Assembly (NCBI RefSeq): GCF_003011965.1
Contig: NZ_PXWG01000044.1
Span: 1-48,076, forward strand
DNA length: 48,076 nt
Source: Streptosporangium nondiastaticum
GTDB lineage: Bacteria; Actinomycetota; Actinomycetes; Streptomycetales; Streptomycetaceae
Reading direction: 5' to 3'
Notes under the pieces: model-generated
What the model was told of the DNA's origin: nothing
Seen by the model: the letters and a program-made list of their open reading frames with translations, nothing else
The model's database searches: none
Shown here: positions 1 to 8,204 of the stretch, piece after piece
How the letters are laid out: each line of letters starts with the position of its first letter
Numbering within the stretch: position 1 is the first letter of the stretch
Translations under genes and position numbers: made by a program

Positions 1-714
1 GGGGGCGCCGGGCTCCGGACCGGGCCGCGTCCGGGCCGCCCGGCGGCCCGTCTCCGGCGCTCCGTGCGCGACCGCCCAGGCGACCGCGGCCAGGACCACG
101 TGCGGAAGGTAGGCGGTCGCCATCGGGTGCGGCAGCCACTGGGCGATCAGCGCGGCCACGAGCCCGCCCGAGGCGAAGCCCGCCGAGACGAACAGCCCGG
201 CCCGCCGGGCGGCCGTCCCCGCCGCTGCGTCGGGTGCGTGCGGCGGGCAGGACAATTCCTTGACCCAGGCGCTGCCGGCGGCCAGGAGTGCGCCCGCGCT
301 GACGCCGGTCAGGAAGCGGCCGGGCAGGAGCCAGCCCGTGGCGGCCGAGCCCGCCATCAGCAGACAGGACGAGAGCAGGTTGACGGCCAGGGCGGTCAGC
401 GCCACCGGGCGGCGCCCGCGCCGGTCGGCCAGCGGCCCGCCGAGCAGCAGGCCCGGCACGAGGCCCACGACGTACACCGCGAACAGGCCGGTGACCGTGG
501 ACTCGGACAGGCCGAGTTCGGAGCGGTAGGCGCCGAGCAGGGCGGAGAACTGGTTCGCGCTCCAGCCGGAGGCGGTCATCATCCAGCCGGTGCGCAGCCA
601 AGGGCGGGTCCCGGCCGCCAGGCTCGCGTCGGGGCCGGACGGGCGGGAAGCGGAAGTGCGGGAGGCGGAAGTGCGCTGCTCCATTGCCGCGTTCTTTGTC
701 ACAGAAGTACTCAC
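1..714 (-). CDS. MFS transporter, N-terminal part (runs off the window)
   Basis: Drug/sugar-type major facilitator superfamily exporter in the cytoplasmic membrane; only the first ~238 residues lie in the window. Translation from GTG at 714 (an in-frame ATG lies at 684) stays open to base 1. It shows the usual amphipathic N-terminus, the loop-2/3 signature around GGPLADRRGRRP, and a stretch reading GRFLTGVSAGALLAAGSAW followed by KELS, typical of TM4 in this superfamily. About six membrane segments are visible. It is divergent from the LysR gene at 817, with a palindrome between them, the classical layout for a LysR-controlled exporter. Substrate unknown. Confidence 0.8.
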   Translation of the reverse strand, partial: MSTSVTKNAAMEQRTSASRTSASRPSGPDASLAAGTRPWLRTGWMMTASGWSANQFSALLGAYRSELGLSESTVTGLFAVYVVGLVPGLLLGGPLADRRGRRPVALTALAVNLLSSCLLMAGSAATGWLLPGRFLTGVSAGALLAAGSAWVKELSCPPHAPDAAAGTAARRAGLFVSAGFASGGLVAALIAQWLPHPMATAYLPHVVLAAVAWAVAHGAPETGRRAARTRPGPEPGAP

Positions 715-756
715 GCCATCCAGTCCTACGGGCCCCGCCCGGGGCCCCGCCGCCCC

Positions 757-775
757 CGTTCACGACTTGTGAACG
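757..775. promoter_or_regulatory. Candidate LysR operator (T-N11-A palindrome)
   Basis: CGTTCAC-GACTT-GTGAACG is a perfect inverted repeat with 7-bp arms and a 5-bp centre. It contains the T-N11-A core (TTCAC-N5-GTGAA) expected of LysR-type operators. It lies 41 bp before the LysR start and 42 bp before the divergent MFS start, as expected for an autoregulated divergent pair. Confidence 0.5.
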
Positions 776-816
776 TGCGTACGAGTCGGCCGGTGGTCGT
801 GTCTATCGTGGCCGTC

Positions 817-1725
817 ATGGATCTCCGCCTGCTGTCGTCCTTCCTGGCGGTGGTCGAGGAAGGGCACTTCGGACGGGCCGCCGCGCGGCTCTTCCTCTCC
901 CCGCCCGCCGTCACCCAGCACGTCCGGCGGCTGGAGTCCGACCTCGGCACCCGCCTGCTGCACCGCAACCCCGTGTCGCCCACTCCCGCCGGCGAACGGC
1001 TGGCCCGCCACGCCCGCACCCTGCTCGCGGCCGCCAACGCCGCGCTGGACGACGTGGCCGAGGCGGCGGACCGGGCGCCGTTCGCCGCCGACCGGCCGCT
1101 GCGCGTCGGCATCATGGGCCACGGCTCGGCGGAGCTGACCCCCGCCTCGGTCAACGCCTACCGCAGGGCCCGCCCGCACATCGCCGTCGAGCTGCGGCAG
1201 CTCGACTTCACGGAACACGTCTCGGCGCTCGTCGAGGACCGCGTCGACGTCGCGTTCGTCCGCCCCACGCCCGCGGACGAGCGCGTCATCGCCGACGTCC
1301 TCACCACCGAGCAGCGCATCGTGGCCGTACCGGAGTCGCACGCGCTCGCGGACGCCCGCGACACCGGCGCCCGGCTCGACGACATCACCGACCTGCCCTT
1401 CTTCCGGGTACCGGGCCACACGCCGCGCTCCTTCACCGACTACCTGTACTTCGACCGCGCGGCCCGGCGCCGCAGCACGCACTACGCGCTGACGCCGCAG
1501 GAAGTGCTCACCGGGGTGGTCTCCGGACGCGCGGCCGGCTCGGGCCTGAAGTCCTTCGCCCGCTACTACGCCTGGCCCGGCGCGGTCTTCGTCCCCGTCC
1601 TGGACGCTCCCCGCGAGAGCAGCTACCTGGCGGTCCGTGCCGCGGACCGCAACCCCGAGGTCCAGATCTTCCGCGCGCTGACCCTCGCCCTGGCGAAGGA
1701 GCTGGGCCCGCGGATCAGCGAGTGA
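817..1725 (+). CDS. LysR-family transcriptional regulator
   Basis: 302 residues, normal LysR length. The N-terminus from ATG 817 is a standard winged HTH (MDLRLLSSFLAVVEEGHFGR, then AAARLFLSPPAVTQHVRRLE). The C-terminal ~210 residues form the periplasmic-binding-like effector domain. The frame is open upstream to base 64, but that extension is antisense to the MFS gene, so ATG 817 is chosen because the HTH begins exactly there. It probably controls the divergent MFS gene through the 757-775 palindrome. The effector is unknown. Confidence 0.88.
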   Translation: MDLRLLSSFLAVVEEGHFGRAAARLFLSPPAVTQHVRRLESDLGTRLLHRNPVSPTPAGERLARHARTLLAAANAALDDVAEAADRAPFAADRPLRVGIMGHGSAELTPASVNAYRRARPHIAVELRQLDFTEHVSALVEDRVDVAFVRPTPADERVIADVLTTEQRIVAVPESHALADARDTGARLDDITDLPFFRVPGHTPRSFTDYLYFDRAARRRSTHYALTPQEVLTGVVSGRAAGSGLKSFARYYAWPGAVFVPVLDAPRESSYLAVRAADRNPEVQIFRALTLALAKELGPRISE

Positions 1726-1843
1726 GCGGCGCGCGCGATCCGCGAGTGAGCGACGCGCCGGTCCGCGGCCGGGGCAGCTGGTTGCGCCGTGGCAGGAGGG
1801 ATCACAGACTGGAAATGAAGGCGAGGACGAAGGGGCGGAAACG

Positions 1844-2317
1844 GTGGAAAACCGACTGCAGATCCTCCTCTCCGAAGAGGGCGCGGAAGCCGAGGACGTC
1901 GACAAGCTGACCGGCTACCTCCGCCGGGAACTCCTCCAGCTCGACGTGGACGACGTCACGGCCCTCCCCGCCGCCGAAGAGGTGCCGCCGGGCGCGCGGG
2001 CGGTGGACCCCGCCCAGGTCGGCGCCCTGCTCGTGAGCCTCGGAAGCTCCGCCAACGCGCTGCGGCAGGTCATCGGCGCCGTCCACGAGTGGTGGGGCCG
2101 CTGCCGGGACTCCCGCCCGTCGATGCGGCTCGCGATGGACGACGACGTGCTGGAGCTCTCCGAGGCGACCCCGGAACAGGTCACCGAGGCGTTCGACCTC
2201 TTCGTGCGCCGCCACTCCGCCGCCGGGTCCGGTGCTGATGCCGGTGCGGATGCCAGCGCGGATGCCGACGCCGGTGCCGGTGCCGGCAGCGCCGCCGGCG
2301 GCGGGGCACCGCCATGA
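1844..2317 (+). CDS. EACC1-like effector-associated protein
   Basis: 157 residues from GTG 1844. Residues ~1-120 match the layout of effector-associated constant component 1 (EACC1), a small actinobacterial protein encoded just before caspase-type or other effectors in NTP-dependent conflict systems: an N-terminal helical/strand region (GYLRRELLQLDVDD), a central helix (SLGSSANALRQVIGAVHEWW) and two C-terminal strands (SMRLAMDDDVLELS). The C-terminal ~30 residues are an Ala/Gly/Asp low-complexity tail encoded by short repeats near 2230-2300. The stop overlaps the caspase start (ATGA), so the pair is translationally coupled. EACC1 proteins are thought to connect effectors to signalling partners; the biochemical role is not established. 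Confidence 0.65.
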   Translation: MENRLQILLSEEGAEAEDVDKLTGYLRRELLQLDVDDVTALPAAEEVPPGARAVDPAQVGALLVSLGSSANALRQVIGAVHEWWGRCRDSRPSMRLAMDDDVLELSEATPEQVTEAFDLFVRRHSAAGSGADAGADASADADAGAGAGSAAGGGAPP

Positions 2318-4227
2318 CCTCGCCCGCCCGGGCGTCCCCGTACCCGCCCGCGTCCCGGCACGCCCTGATCATCGCCAACGACACCTACCAGGACGAAGGC
2401 CTCCGGCAGCTGACGTCCCCGGCGCAGGACGCCGAGGCTCTCGCCGCGGTCCTGGGCGACCCGCAGATCGGCGGGTTCGACGTCCAGGTCGTACGGAACG
2501 AGCCCTCGCACACCATCGCCACGCGGCTGGACGACTTCTTCTCCGACCGCCGCCCGGGCGACACGCTCGTCGTCCACTTCTCCTGTCACGGACTCAAGAG
2601 CGAGTCCGGCGAGCTCTACTTCGCGGCCGGCAACACCCGTCCCCGCCGGCTGGCCTCCACCGCCGTCCCGGCCGACTTCGTGCGGCGCTGCATGTCCAGC
2701 ACCCGCGCGCGCTCCGTCGCCCTCTTCCTCGACTGCTGCTACGGCGGCGCCTTCCCCCAGGGCGCGGCCGCCCGCGCCTCCGGCGACGTCAACGTCCTCG
2801 ACTCGTTCGCCGGCGACAGGCCCGGCGGCGGCCGCGGCTGGGCCGTCATCACCGCCTCCAGCTCCATGGAGTACGCCTTCGAGGGCACCGAGCTCACCAG
2901 GACCTCCGGCCCGCGGCCCTCGGTCTTCACCAGCGCCCTCGTCTCCGGCCTCGCCACCGGCGAGGCCGACCTGGACCAGGACGGCAGGATCTCCCTCGAC
3001 GAGTTGTACGACTACGTCTTCGACCGCGTCCGGCAGGAGAACCCCCACCAGACACCGAGCCGTAGCGTTGACATGCAGGGAGACCTGTACCTGGCCCGCA
3101 GCCGCCGGCGGCGGATCGCCCCCTCGCCCGTGCCGGACGACGTGCGCGCCGCGATGCACAGCCCCGACCTCTACTCCCGCCGCGGCGCCATCGCCGAACT
3201 CCGGGCCCGCATGGACAACCCCGACCCGGCCGTCGCGGCCGGGGCCCGTGAGGCCCTGGACGAGATGGCGCGCAGGGACATCCGGGCCGTCGCGGACGAG
3301 GCCGCCCGCGCGCTGGACGAGGTCCGCGTCACCCCGCGACCGGCCCGGCTCGACTTCGGTCCGGTGCCCGAGCACGCGCCCTCGCCGCACCGGCCCGTAC
3401 GGCTCCTCGGGCCGCCCCTGGCCCGCAGTTGCGCGGTGCACGTCGAGGACGACTGGCTGCGGGCCACGGAGTCCTCCGACGGGCTCGACGTCAGCGTCGA
3501 CACCTCCCGGCCGGGGCGCCGCAGCGGCGACATCGTGCTGAAGGGCGCCGCCGGAGAGGCCGTGGTCCACGTGGAGGCCGAGGTGCTGCCGACGCCCGCG
3601 CCCCCGGACAGGCCGCCGGCGCCCCCGGACAGCCCGCCCGTGCCGCCGGAAGTCCCGAAGGCGCCGCCCCCGCACGGCGCGACACGGCCGGCGAGCCCGC
3701 CGCCCGCGAGGCTCCGCCCGCCGCCGGCAAGCCCGCCGACCAGACCGCACGCGGCGCCGAAGCCCCCTCCGGTGCCGGCCGCACGGACCTCACCGCCCGC
3801 TCCCGCCCGGCCCGCGCACCCTCCGGCGCCAGCGCACCATCCGGCGCCCTCCACCGCCAAGCGCGCCTCCGCCCTGGCGGCCGCCGCACTCGGCCTGGCC
3901 GTCACCTCGCTGATCACCCTGGTCCTCACTGCCGTCGGGGCGGCCCGTGCACTGGCGAACCAGGCGAGGAACGACCGGTTGCACCTGACGTGGACCCTCA
4001 ATGACGAGATCCACAAAAGCGGGATGATGACGCCGCTCGTCATCTGTCTGATCACCTCAGTACTGGCGCTGATCCTCGTCTCCATGACCCGGCGGACCCT
4101 CCGCCCGGCCGCACCGGTGCGCACCACCCGCACCCTCACCCTGACCGCCAAGGCCCTCGCCGTTCCGGCGCTGGCGCTGGCGGTCCTCGCCCTGGTCATG
4201 TGTCTCGTCGCCGCGGCGCAGGCGTGA
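2314..4227 (+). CDS. Membrane-anchored caspase-family protease (EACC1-associated)
   Basis: 637 residues. An N-terminal C14 caspase-like domain (about 15-260) carries the catalytic dyad: His92 in HFSCHG and Cys142 in FLDCCYGGAF. After ~270 comes a helical repeat-like stretch. Residues ~340-430 look like a small beta-sandwich (RPARLDFGPVPEHAP...VHVEAEVLP). A proline-rich linker spans ~430-515, and three hydrophobic segments lie near 519-541, 570-590 and 612-635. The layout implies a cytoplasmic protease held on a long Pro-rich tether at the membrane. Coupled by ATGA overlap to the EACC1 gene. By family knowledge it is a likely effector of a suicide or antiphage response; the substrate is unknown. 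Confidence 0.85.
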   Translation: MTSPARASPYPPASRHALIIANDTYQDEGLRQLTSPAQDAEALAAVLGDPQIGGFDVQVVRNEPSHTIATRLDDFFSDRRPGDTLVVHFSCHGLKSESGELYFAAGNTRPRRLASTAVPADFVRRCMSSTRARSVALFLDCCYGGAFPQGAAARASGDVNVLDSFAGDRPGGGRGWAVITASSSMEYAFEGTELTRTSGPRPSVFTSALVSGLATGEADLDQDGRISLDELYDYVFDRVRQENPHQTPSRSVDMQGDLYLARSRRRRIAPSPVPDDVRAAMHSPDLYSRRGAIAELRARMDNPDPAVAAGAREALDEMARRDIRAVADEAARALDEVRVTPRPARLDFGPVPEHAPSPHRPVRLLGPPLARSCAVHVEDDWLRATESSDGLDVSVDTSRPGRRSGDIVLKGAAGEAVVHVEAEVLPTPAPPDRPPAPPDSPPVPPEVPKAPPPHGATRPASPPPARLRPPPASPPTRPHAAPKPPPVPAARTSPPAPARPAHPPAPAHHPAPSTAKRASALAAAALGLAVTSLITLVLTAVGAARALANQARNDRLHLTWTLNDEIHKSGMMTPLVICLITSVLALILVSMTRRTLRPAAPVRTTRTLTLTAKALAVPALALAVLALVMCLVAAAQA

Positions 4228-4265
4228 ACGCGGCCGCCCGGCAACGGCCCGGGACCGATATCGGT

Positions 4266-4321
4266 TTGAGCGGTCAGCACCCGTAGAGCTAGGTTTTGCC
4301 TCGTTAGTTCGATTAGCGAGG
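4266..4321 (+). promoter_or_regulatory. Putative promoter and imperfect palindrome before the lipoprotein gene
   Basis: TTGAGC (4266-4271), an 18-bp spacer and TAGGTT (4290-4295) resemble a housekeeping sigma promoter. Just downstream, 4299-4321 forms an imperfect inverted repeat (CCTCGTTA ... TAGCGAGG) ending a few bases before the ATG at 4330. It could act as an operator or a leader hairpin. Purely sequence-based and weak. Confidence 0.3.
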
Positions 4322-4329
4322 AAAACTTC

Positions 4330-5031
4330 ATGCACAAGCTCACGTCGGGCGCGGTGGCCGCCGTCGTTTCGATCGGCATGCTCACCGGCTGCTCGTCCGG
4401 TGCCGGGAAGAGCGGCGGCCCCGCCGAGCAGAGCCCGGCCCCCGCCTCCGCCAAGGCGGCGAACGAGAGCGAGAAGCCGAAGGACAAGGCCGGTTCGGGC
4501 GGCGCGGCCGGCAAGCAGGGGAAGAAGGCCGAGTGGAAGGACGGCGGCCGGGTCGGGGGCGCCGGAGCCGTCTGCGAGTTCCCGGTGTCGTTCGAGGTGG
4601 CGAAGGCGTGGCAGCCCAAGGGGGTCGACGCCGAGGGCGCGGTGTTCCTCAGCAAGTGGCTGGGCCACCCGTCGTTCAAGGGCGCGTGCGAGATCGACGC
4701 GAAGCCCGCGGGCATGATCGGCTACATCCGCGTGTGGACGTCCGAGCGGACGGACATGTCGCCGCGTCAGGCGCTGGAGACGTTCGTGGCCGAGGAGAAG
4801 AACGTCACGAGCAAGGAGTTCAGCGACACGAAGGCCGGTGACCTGCCCGCCGCGGAGGTCGCCTACGAGCGGAAGAGCCCTCTTTTCGACGAGCCGCAGC
4901 CGGAACAGGCCTTCGCCGTGACGACGCCGAAAGGCGTGACCGTCGTACACCTCGGCGGGCTCGAATCCGGCGAGCACAAGGAGATGCTCCCGGCCTACGA
5001 ACTCGCCAAGAGGACCACGAAGCTCCCCTGA
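4330..5031 (+). CDS. Secreted lipoprotein of unknown function
   Basis: 233 residues with a type II signal peptide: basic MHK start, hydrophobic core, lipobox LTGC with Cys at about residue 21, followed by Ser/Gly. A charged Ala/Lys/Glu linker (~25-75) leads to a globular domain (~80-233) starting near CEFPVSFEVAKAW. The start is preceded by GAGGAAAAC. The domain resembles other streptomycete lipoproteins of unknown function, and I see no catalytic motif. It has its own putative promoter and convergent transcription with the permease at 5058-6191. Confidence 0.75.
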   Translation: MHKLTSGAVAAVVSIGMLTGCSSGAGKSGGPAEQSPAPASAKAANESEKPKDKAGSGGAAGKQGKKAEWKDGGRVGGAGAVCEFPVSFEVAKAWQPKGVDAEGAVFLSKWLGHPSFKGACEIDAKPAGMIGYIRVWTSERTDMSPRQALETFVAEEKNVTSKEFSDTKAGDLPAAEVAYERKSPLFDEPQPEQAFAVTTPKGVTVVHLGGLESGEHKEMLPAYELAKRTTKLP

Positions 5032-5057
5032 CGTCTGACCGTCTGACCGTCCGGTGT

Positions 5058-6191
5058 TCAGTGCGGGCCGCCGCCCATCGCCCGCAGCATGTTCCTCCCT
5101 CCCGTGCGGAGGAAGCGCACGAGCAGCGCGGCGGCCAGGCCGAGGAAGGCGAGGTTGAGCCACGTCGTGTAGTTCCAGCTCACGCCCTCCTCGGGGATCG
5201 TGGCGTGCCCGCGGCCGGGAACGAGCCCCAGGCCGCCGAAGACGAACTCGACGGCGTACCCGGCGGCGACCATGGCCACGTAGAAGGTGACCAGCAGGAA
5301 GAGCGCCGTCCGCGCGCCGTAGTACTTCCGGTAGATGTTGAGGATCGGCAGGATCAGCAGGTCGGCGAAGATGAACGCGACCACGCCGCCGAAGCTGATG
5401 CCGCCCTTCCACAGGACGACGGCGAGCGGCACGTTCCCGATGGAGCACACGAACGAGGCGATCGCCACCAGGGGGCCGACGAGCGGTCCCCACCACTTCG
5501 CGAGCCCGGGGTCGTCGGTGAGGAAGAACGCCTGCCAGAACGACTCCGGGACCCAGGCGGCGATGGCACCGGCGATCAGCAGGCCGGCCACGAGGTCGCG
5601 CAGGATCGCGGCCCACTCCATGACGAAGACGTGCGCCGTGGCCGTGAAGCCCTCGCCGGAGAACAGCCGCCGGGCGAACGTCCCCTCGCGCCGTACGGAC
5701 ATGTCCATGGCCGCGTGCCCCTCCATGGAGCCGGCGACCCCGCGCGCGGCCTGCGCGCGGGCCTCGTCCAGCAGGGCGGGCCGCAGGAACAGCCGGAAGA
5801 GCAGCGCCAAAGCGATGATCATGAGCGGTCCGCCCGTGAACTCCGCGAGCGTGAACTGCCATCCCATGAGCAGCGCCAGGATCACCCCGAGCTCGACCAC
5901 CAGGTTGGTGGAGGCGATCTCGAAAGCCATCGCCGCCGTGAAGTGCGCCCCTTTGCGGAACAAGGTGCGGGCCAGTGCCACGGCCGCGTAGGAGCAGGAC
6001 GAGGAGGCCGCGCCCAGCCCCGCGGCGCGCGCCAGCGTACGGGGCCGGGCGTCGCCGAGAAGGGCGACGACGGTCGCCTTCCGCACCACCGCTTGGACCA
6101 CGGCGGACAGCGCGAATCCCAGGATCAGGGCCCAGGTGATCTCCCAGGTCATGGACCCGGCGATGGACAGCGCGTGCGCGATCGCCTGCAT
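5058..6191 (-). CDS. UPF0718/DUF318-type membrane permease
   Basis: 377 residues with eight or more hydrophobic helices. It carries the family hallmark near residues 55-70, a Ser/Cys-rich turn (GAASSSCSYAAVALARTLF), and a second copy of the fold with a related turn (FVCSIGNVPLAVVLW), typical of the DUF318 permease family that includes YraQ and the organoarsenical exporter ArsP. The central cytoplasmic loop (~130-170) is charged. Start ATG 6191. The gene stands alone, with no ArsR or thioredoxin-like neighbour, so metal(loid) export is only one possibility. Confidence 0.75.
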   Translation of the reverse strand: MQAIAHALSIAGSMTWEITWALILGFALSAVVQAVVRKATVVALLGDARPRTLARAAGLGAASSSCSYAAVALARTLFRKGAHFTAAMAFEIASTNLVVELGVILALLMGWQFTLAEFTGGPLMIIALALLFRLFLRPALLDEARAQAARGVAGSMEGHAAMDMSVRREGTFARRLFSGEGFTATAHVFVMEWAAILRDLVAGLLIAGAIAAWVPESFWQAFFLTDDPGLAKWWGPLVGPLVAIASFVCSIGNVPLAVVLWKGGISFGGVVAFIFADLLILPILNIYRKYYGARTALFLLVTFYVAMVAAGYAVEFVFGGLGLVPGRGHATIPEEGVSWNYTTWLNLAFLGLAAALLVRFLRTGGRNMLRAMGGGPH

Positions 6192-6377
6192 GTGTCTCCG
6201 CCCCCTCTTCTCCCGTCATTGTCTTGACCATACAGATTCCCGCCTTCGATTCGGTGGACCGGATCGAGCAGGTTCACCCGCAACATGCTGGCAGTCTCGT
6301 GTTCATGCCGTACGGATCAAGCTGCGCGCATACGGCGGCGGCTTGTTGACTTCCTACTTGTGCATGGAGGGGCGAGG

Positions 6378-7598
6378 ATGAGCAGCAACACCGAGGTGCT
6401 CGTGACGGGCGTCGGCGGGATCACCCCGCTGGGCGCGGACATGGCGCAGTCGTGGAAGGGGATGGTCGCCGGCGAGTCCGGCGTGACGCGGCTCGGCGAG
6501 GAGTGGCCGGCGGACCTGCCGGTGAGGGTGGCCGGTGCGGCCGCCGTGGATCCGCTGTCGCTGCTGGAGCGCGTGGAGGCCCGTAAGTGGGACCGGTGCG
6601 AGCAGCTCGCGATGATCGGTGCGCGTGAGGCGTGGCGGGACGCCGGGGAGCCGGAGGTGGAGCCCGAGCGGCTGGCCGTCGTCATCGGCACGGGGACCGG
6701 CGGCATCCTCACCACCCTCGGGCAGGACGACGTCTACGAGCGGTCGGGCCCGCGCCGGCTCTCCCCGTACGCCGTGCCCATGCTGATGCCGAACGGCCCG
6801 GCCGCCTGGGTCAGCATGGAGCTGGGTGCGCGGGGCGGCGCGCGGACGCCGGTGAGCGCGTGCGCTTCCGGGGCGGAGGCGATCGCCATGGGCCTCGACC
6901 TGATCCGGGCCGGGCGCGCCGACGTGGTGGTCGCGGGAGGCGTCGAGGCGTCCCTGCACCCGTTCTGCGTCGCCGCGTTCGCGCAGATGAAGGCCCTGTC
7001 CACGGACGACGGCGACCCGGCGGCGGTCTCCCGGCCGTTCGACGCCGCCCGCAGCGGCTTCGTCATGGCCGAGGGGTCGGGCGTGGTGGTCCTGGAGCGC
7101 GCCGGGTTCGCGCGGGCCCGCTCGGCCCGGGCATACGGGAAGCTGGCCGGGGCCGCCGTGTCCTCCAGCGCGCACCACATCACCGCTTCGGACGCGGAGG
7201 GCCAGGTGCACGCCGTCCGGACGGCGCTGCGCGACGCGGGCCTCGGGCCGCGGGACATCGACAACGTGCACGCGCACGCCACGTCCACGGAGTCCGGGGA
7301 CCTGGCCGAGGCGCAGGCGATCGCGAGCGCGCTCGGCGGGCACGTGGCGGTCACGGCCACGAAGTCGATGACCGGTCACATGCTGGGCGCGTCGGGCGCG
7401 GTGGCCGCGATCGCCGCCCTGCTCACGCTCCGGGACGGCGTGCTGCCCGCGACCCGCAACTTCGAGACGCCCGGCGCGGGCATCGACCTGGATGTCGTCC
7501 ACGGCGAGAGCCGGGCCGGCGACTGGTCGGCGGGGCTGGTGAACTCCTTCGGCTTCGGCGGTCACAACGTCAGCCTCGTGGTGACCCGCGAGGGTTAG
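6378..7598 (+). CDS. FabF-like beta-ketoacyl-ACP synthase (KASII), stand-alone
   Basis: 406 residues from ATG 6378, preceded by GGAGGGGCGAGG. Complete KASII catalytic set: Cys162 in SACASGAEA, His300 in HAHATST, Lys329 in TKSMTGH and His334. It would condense malonyl-ACP with an acyl-ACP. No ACP, malonyltransferase, reductase or CLF lies beside it, so it is not the housekeeping fabD-fabH-acpP-fabF operon. It resembles the two ketosynthases of the cluster at the right end less closely than those resemble each other. The last codons are duplicated just downstream (7608-7629). The acyl substrate is unknown. Confidence 0.85.
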   Translation: MSSNTEVLVTGVGGITPLGADMAQSWKGMVAGESGVTRLGEEWPADLPVRVAGAAAVDPLSLLERVEARKWDRCEQLAMIGAREAWRDAGEPEVEPERLAVVIGTGTGGILTTLGQDDVYERSGPRRLSPYAVPMLMPNGPAAWVSMELGARGGARTPVSACASGAEAIAMGLDLIRAGRADVVVAGGVEASLHPFCVAAFAQMKALSTDDGDPAAVSRPFDAARSGFVMAEGSGVVVLERAGFARARSARAYGKLAGAAVSSSAHHITASDAEGQVHAVRTALRDAGLGPRDIDNVHAHATSTESGDLAEAQAIASALGGHVAVTATKSMTGHMLGASGAVAAIAALLTLRDGVLPATRNFETPGAGIDLDVVHGESRAGDWSAGLVNSFGFGGHNVSLVVTREG

Positions 7599-7629
7599 CC
7601 GGCCCGGAGCCTCGTGGTGATCCGCGAGG
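7572..7629 (+). repeat. 22-bp direct repeat duplicating the ketosynthase tail
   Basis: AGCCTCGTGGTGAcCCGCGA plus GG (7572-7593) is repeated as AGCCTCGTGGTGAtCCGCGA plus GG (7608-7629), with one mismatch in 22. The first copy encodes the last residues of the ketosynthase (SLVVTREG). The second lies beyond its stop and runs straight into the IS transposase remnant, so the duplication probably marks a recombination or insertion scar. Confidence 0.8.
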
Positions 7630-7790
7630 ACGGCGGCGGGCGTCCCCGCACCCGACCGGACCATCTCAGCGGTGACAAGGCGTACCAAAAGCTTCCGGGC
7701 CGTGGCCACGAGGTTCGACAAGCGCGTCTACGTCTTCCACGGCACCGTTACCGTTACCGTTGCCACGATCCGGCTGTGGCTCAGGACGTG
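7626..7790 (+). pseudogene. Decayed IS5-type transposase fragment
   Basis: Two short pieces of an IS5-superfamily transposase are visible in different frames. 7632-7685 reads GGGRPRTRPDHLSGDKAY, the conserved DDE-region block. 7687-7788 reads KSFRAVATRFDKRVYVFHGT and on to TIRLWLR, the usual C-terminus. The roughly 50-60 residues normally between them are missing, so an internal deletion joined them near 7685 and shifted the frame. The C-terminal piece also contains three tandem ACCGTT hexamers (7744-7763), which add extra Val-Thr pairs. It cannot encode an active transposase. No terminal inverted repeats were found. Confidence 0.6.
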
Positions 7791-7806
7791 GTCGGGCGGC
7801 CGGGAT

Positions 7807-8157
7807 TCAGAGCCACCGCTGTGCCGCCTCGACACTGTCCCCGCCACTGGTGTTGAACGCTATCGCGGCCTGGGGCGCATGGCGCCGGATCAGGTTCACG
7901 ATCTGTTCGAAGAGCGGAAGCAGTGGCTCGGCCTTGCGGATCCCGCCGCCGACGACCACGACATCCCACGGCTGCTTGGTCAACGATGCGACGAGGGTGG
8001 ACTCTGCCGATTCGTCGAACACGATCAGAGTCATGGCCGCGTCGATGCCGTGTTCACCGAACCGGGCCAGCTCCGCGTCGAGCGCCGCACGAGGAGCCTC
8101 TCCGTCGACGCCAGGTATCGCTTGCGGGTCGTAACCAACAACAAGTGCAGAAGACAT
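7807..8157 (-). CDS. Conserved hypothetical protein (116 aa)
   Basis: 116 residues from ATG 8157. Begins SSALVVGYDPQAIPGVDG and contains a parallel-strand-like core WDVVVVGGGIRKAEPLLPLF followed by an amphipathic helix (EQIVNLIRRHAPQAA). The alternation of hydrophobic strands and helices suggests a small alpha/beta Rossmann-like fold. No catalytic motif, signal peptide or membrane segment. I recognise similar short proteins in many actinomycetes but no assigned function. Start supported by GGTGG ahead of the ATG. Confidence 0.65.
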   Translation of the reverse strand: MSSALVVGYDPQAIPGVDGEAPRAALDAELARFGEHGIDAAMTLIVFDESAESTLVASLTKQPWDVVVVGGGIRKAEPLLPLFEQIVNLIRRHAPQAAIAFNTSGGDSVEAAQRWL

Positions 8158-8204
8158 GCAGCCACCTACCGAGCCCTGCCCGAACATGATCCGCCGGACA
8201 GGCC

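Noticed and set aside
64..816. N-terminal extension of the LysR protein
   Set aside because: Antisense to the MFS gene and not protein-like; the HTH starts at ATG 817.
6378..7598. Lone ketosynthase as part of the right-hand biosynthetic cluster
   Set aside because: It is 18 kb away, lacks the GGCAA operator and is less similar to the cluster KSs than they are to each other; kept as a separate gene.
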